From Alphaproteobacteria bacterium (GTDB lineage: Bacteria > Pseudomonadota > Alphaproteobacteria > Rs-D84), in assembly GCA_017524525.1 (NCBI GenBank), contig JAFXVM010000010.1, positions 1-43,377 of the forward strand: a stretch of DNA of 43,377 nt, given 5' to 3'. The notes beneath the pieces are model-generated. The model was given only the letters and a program-made list of their open reading frames with translations. It was not told where the DNA came from and did not search any database. This document shows positions 43,337-43,377 of the stretch, one piece after another (position 1 is the stretch's first letter; every line of letters starts with the position of its first letter). Made by a program: the position numbers and the translations under genes.

Positions 43337-43377
43337 ATGATACAATCGGCTGAAACCCGCAGAAACCTACACACACA
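43337..43377 (+). CDS. 5' fragment of a gene, probably another InlB-like secreted protein
   Basis: Only 13 codons are visible (MIQSAETRRNLHT) before the window stops inside an (AC)n tract. The shared leader identifies it as a likely member of the InlB-like family. The left edge of the window begins in the same tract with T-H-T-G-K followed by a hydrophobic signal sequence; a tract of 13 or 19 bases (not 9) would join the two edges in frame. Whether the two pieces are the same locus cannot be told. Confidence 0.5.
   Translation, partial: MIQSAETRRNLHT
43369..43377. repeat. (AC)n microsatellite at the right window edge
   Basis: Nine alternating A/C bases within the first 14 codons of the gene starting at 43337. 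It is the same tract as at bases 1-9. Confidence 0.8.

Overview
The window reads as part of the chromosome of a low-GC Gram-negative bacterium, most likely an uncultured, host-associated alphaproteobacterium. This placement is inferred from the protein types (an alphaproteobacterial-style AddB, AsmA, LolC/E-LolD, a PagL-like outer membrane protein, an elongator tRNA-Met of alphaproteobacterial look) and from small secreted InlB-repeat-like proteins with a GYxFDGW motif. No rRNA gene is present to confirm it. Most of the content is housekeeping: gyrB, uvrB, ung, aspS, tsaE, ftsQ, ftsA, lolC/E, lolD, glmS, nagZ, rsmI, engB, addB and xthA, with four tRNA genes.

Layout. 1-915: 3' part of a secreted InlB-like gene. 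993-1810 (-): RusA-like nuclease and a small partner. 1896-7263 (+): gyrB, two unrecognised genes, an HhH-GPD-type glycosylase and ung. 7264-7848 (-): PagL-like protein. 7934-8350: tRNA-Met followed by two palindromic units made of tRNA ends. 8439-11521: APH-fold kinase, AlkD-like protein, nitroreductase, rfbD. 11569-13786: tRNA-Thr, a repeat-rich leader with a T-box, aspS. 13820-16297 (-): AsmA. 16361-18761: uvrB, tsaE. 18747-21214 (-): ftsQ and an FtsA-Rpe fusion. 21263-26369: lipoproteins, a secretin-like lipoprotein, lolC/E-lolD and two membrane-anchored small proteins. 26551-27312: a second InlB-like gene. 27781-29604: glmS. 29605-30800: a palindrome-rich segment with a lipoprotein gene, ending in tRNA-Tyr and tRNA-Gly (-). 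30876-33646 (-): nagZ and an LpoA-like lipoprotein. 33696-37514: rsmI-engB-addB. 37511-38284 (-): xthA. 38355-43159: three tandem 526-residue acyl-CoA ligases. 43337-43377: the first codons of another gene with the InlB-family leader.

Functional themes. DNA repair is heavily represented (UvrB, Ung, an HhH glycosylase, AlkD-like, ExoIII, AddB, RusA-like). Envelope and division functions form a second group (FtsQ, FtsA, AsmA, LolC/E-LolD, NagZ, LpoA-like, GlmS, RfbD, PagL-like, several lipoproteins).

The most unusual observations are: (1) an FtsA whose C-terminus continues in frame into a complete ribulose-phosphate 3-epimerase domain; (2) a clear T-box antiterminator upstream of aspS, rare outside Gram-positive bacteria, whose TGGC bulge matches the acceptor end of tRNA-Asp; (3) at three tRNA loci, downstream units bounded by inverted and direct copies of that tRNA's own 3' end and packed with hairpins; (4) both ends of the window stopping inside an (AC)n tract that lies in the coding frame of an InlB-like gene, suggesting a phase-variable family; and (5) the triplicated acyl-CoA ligase genes.
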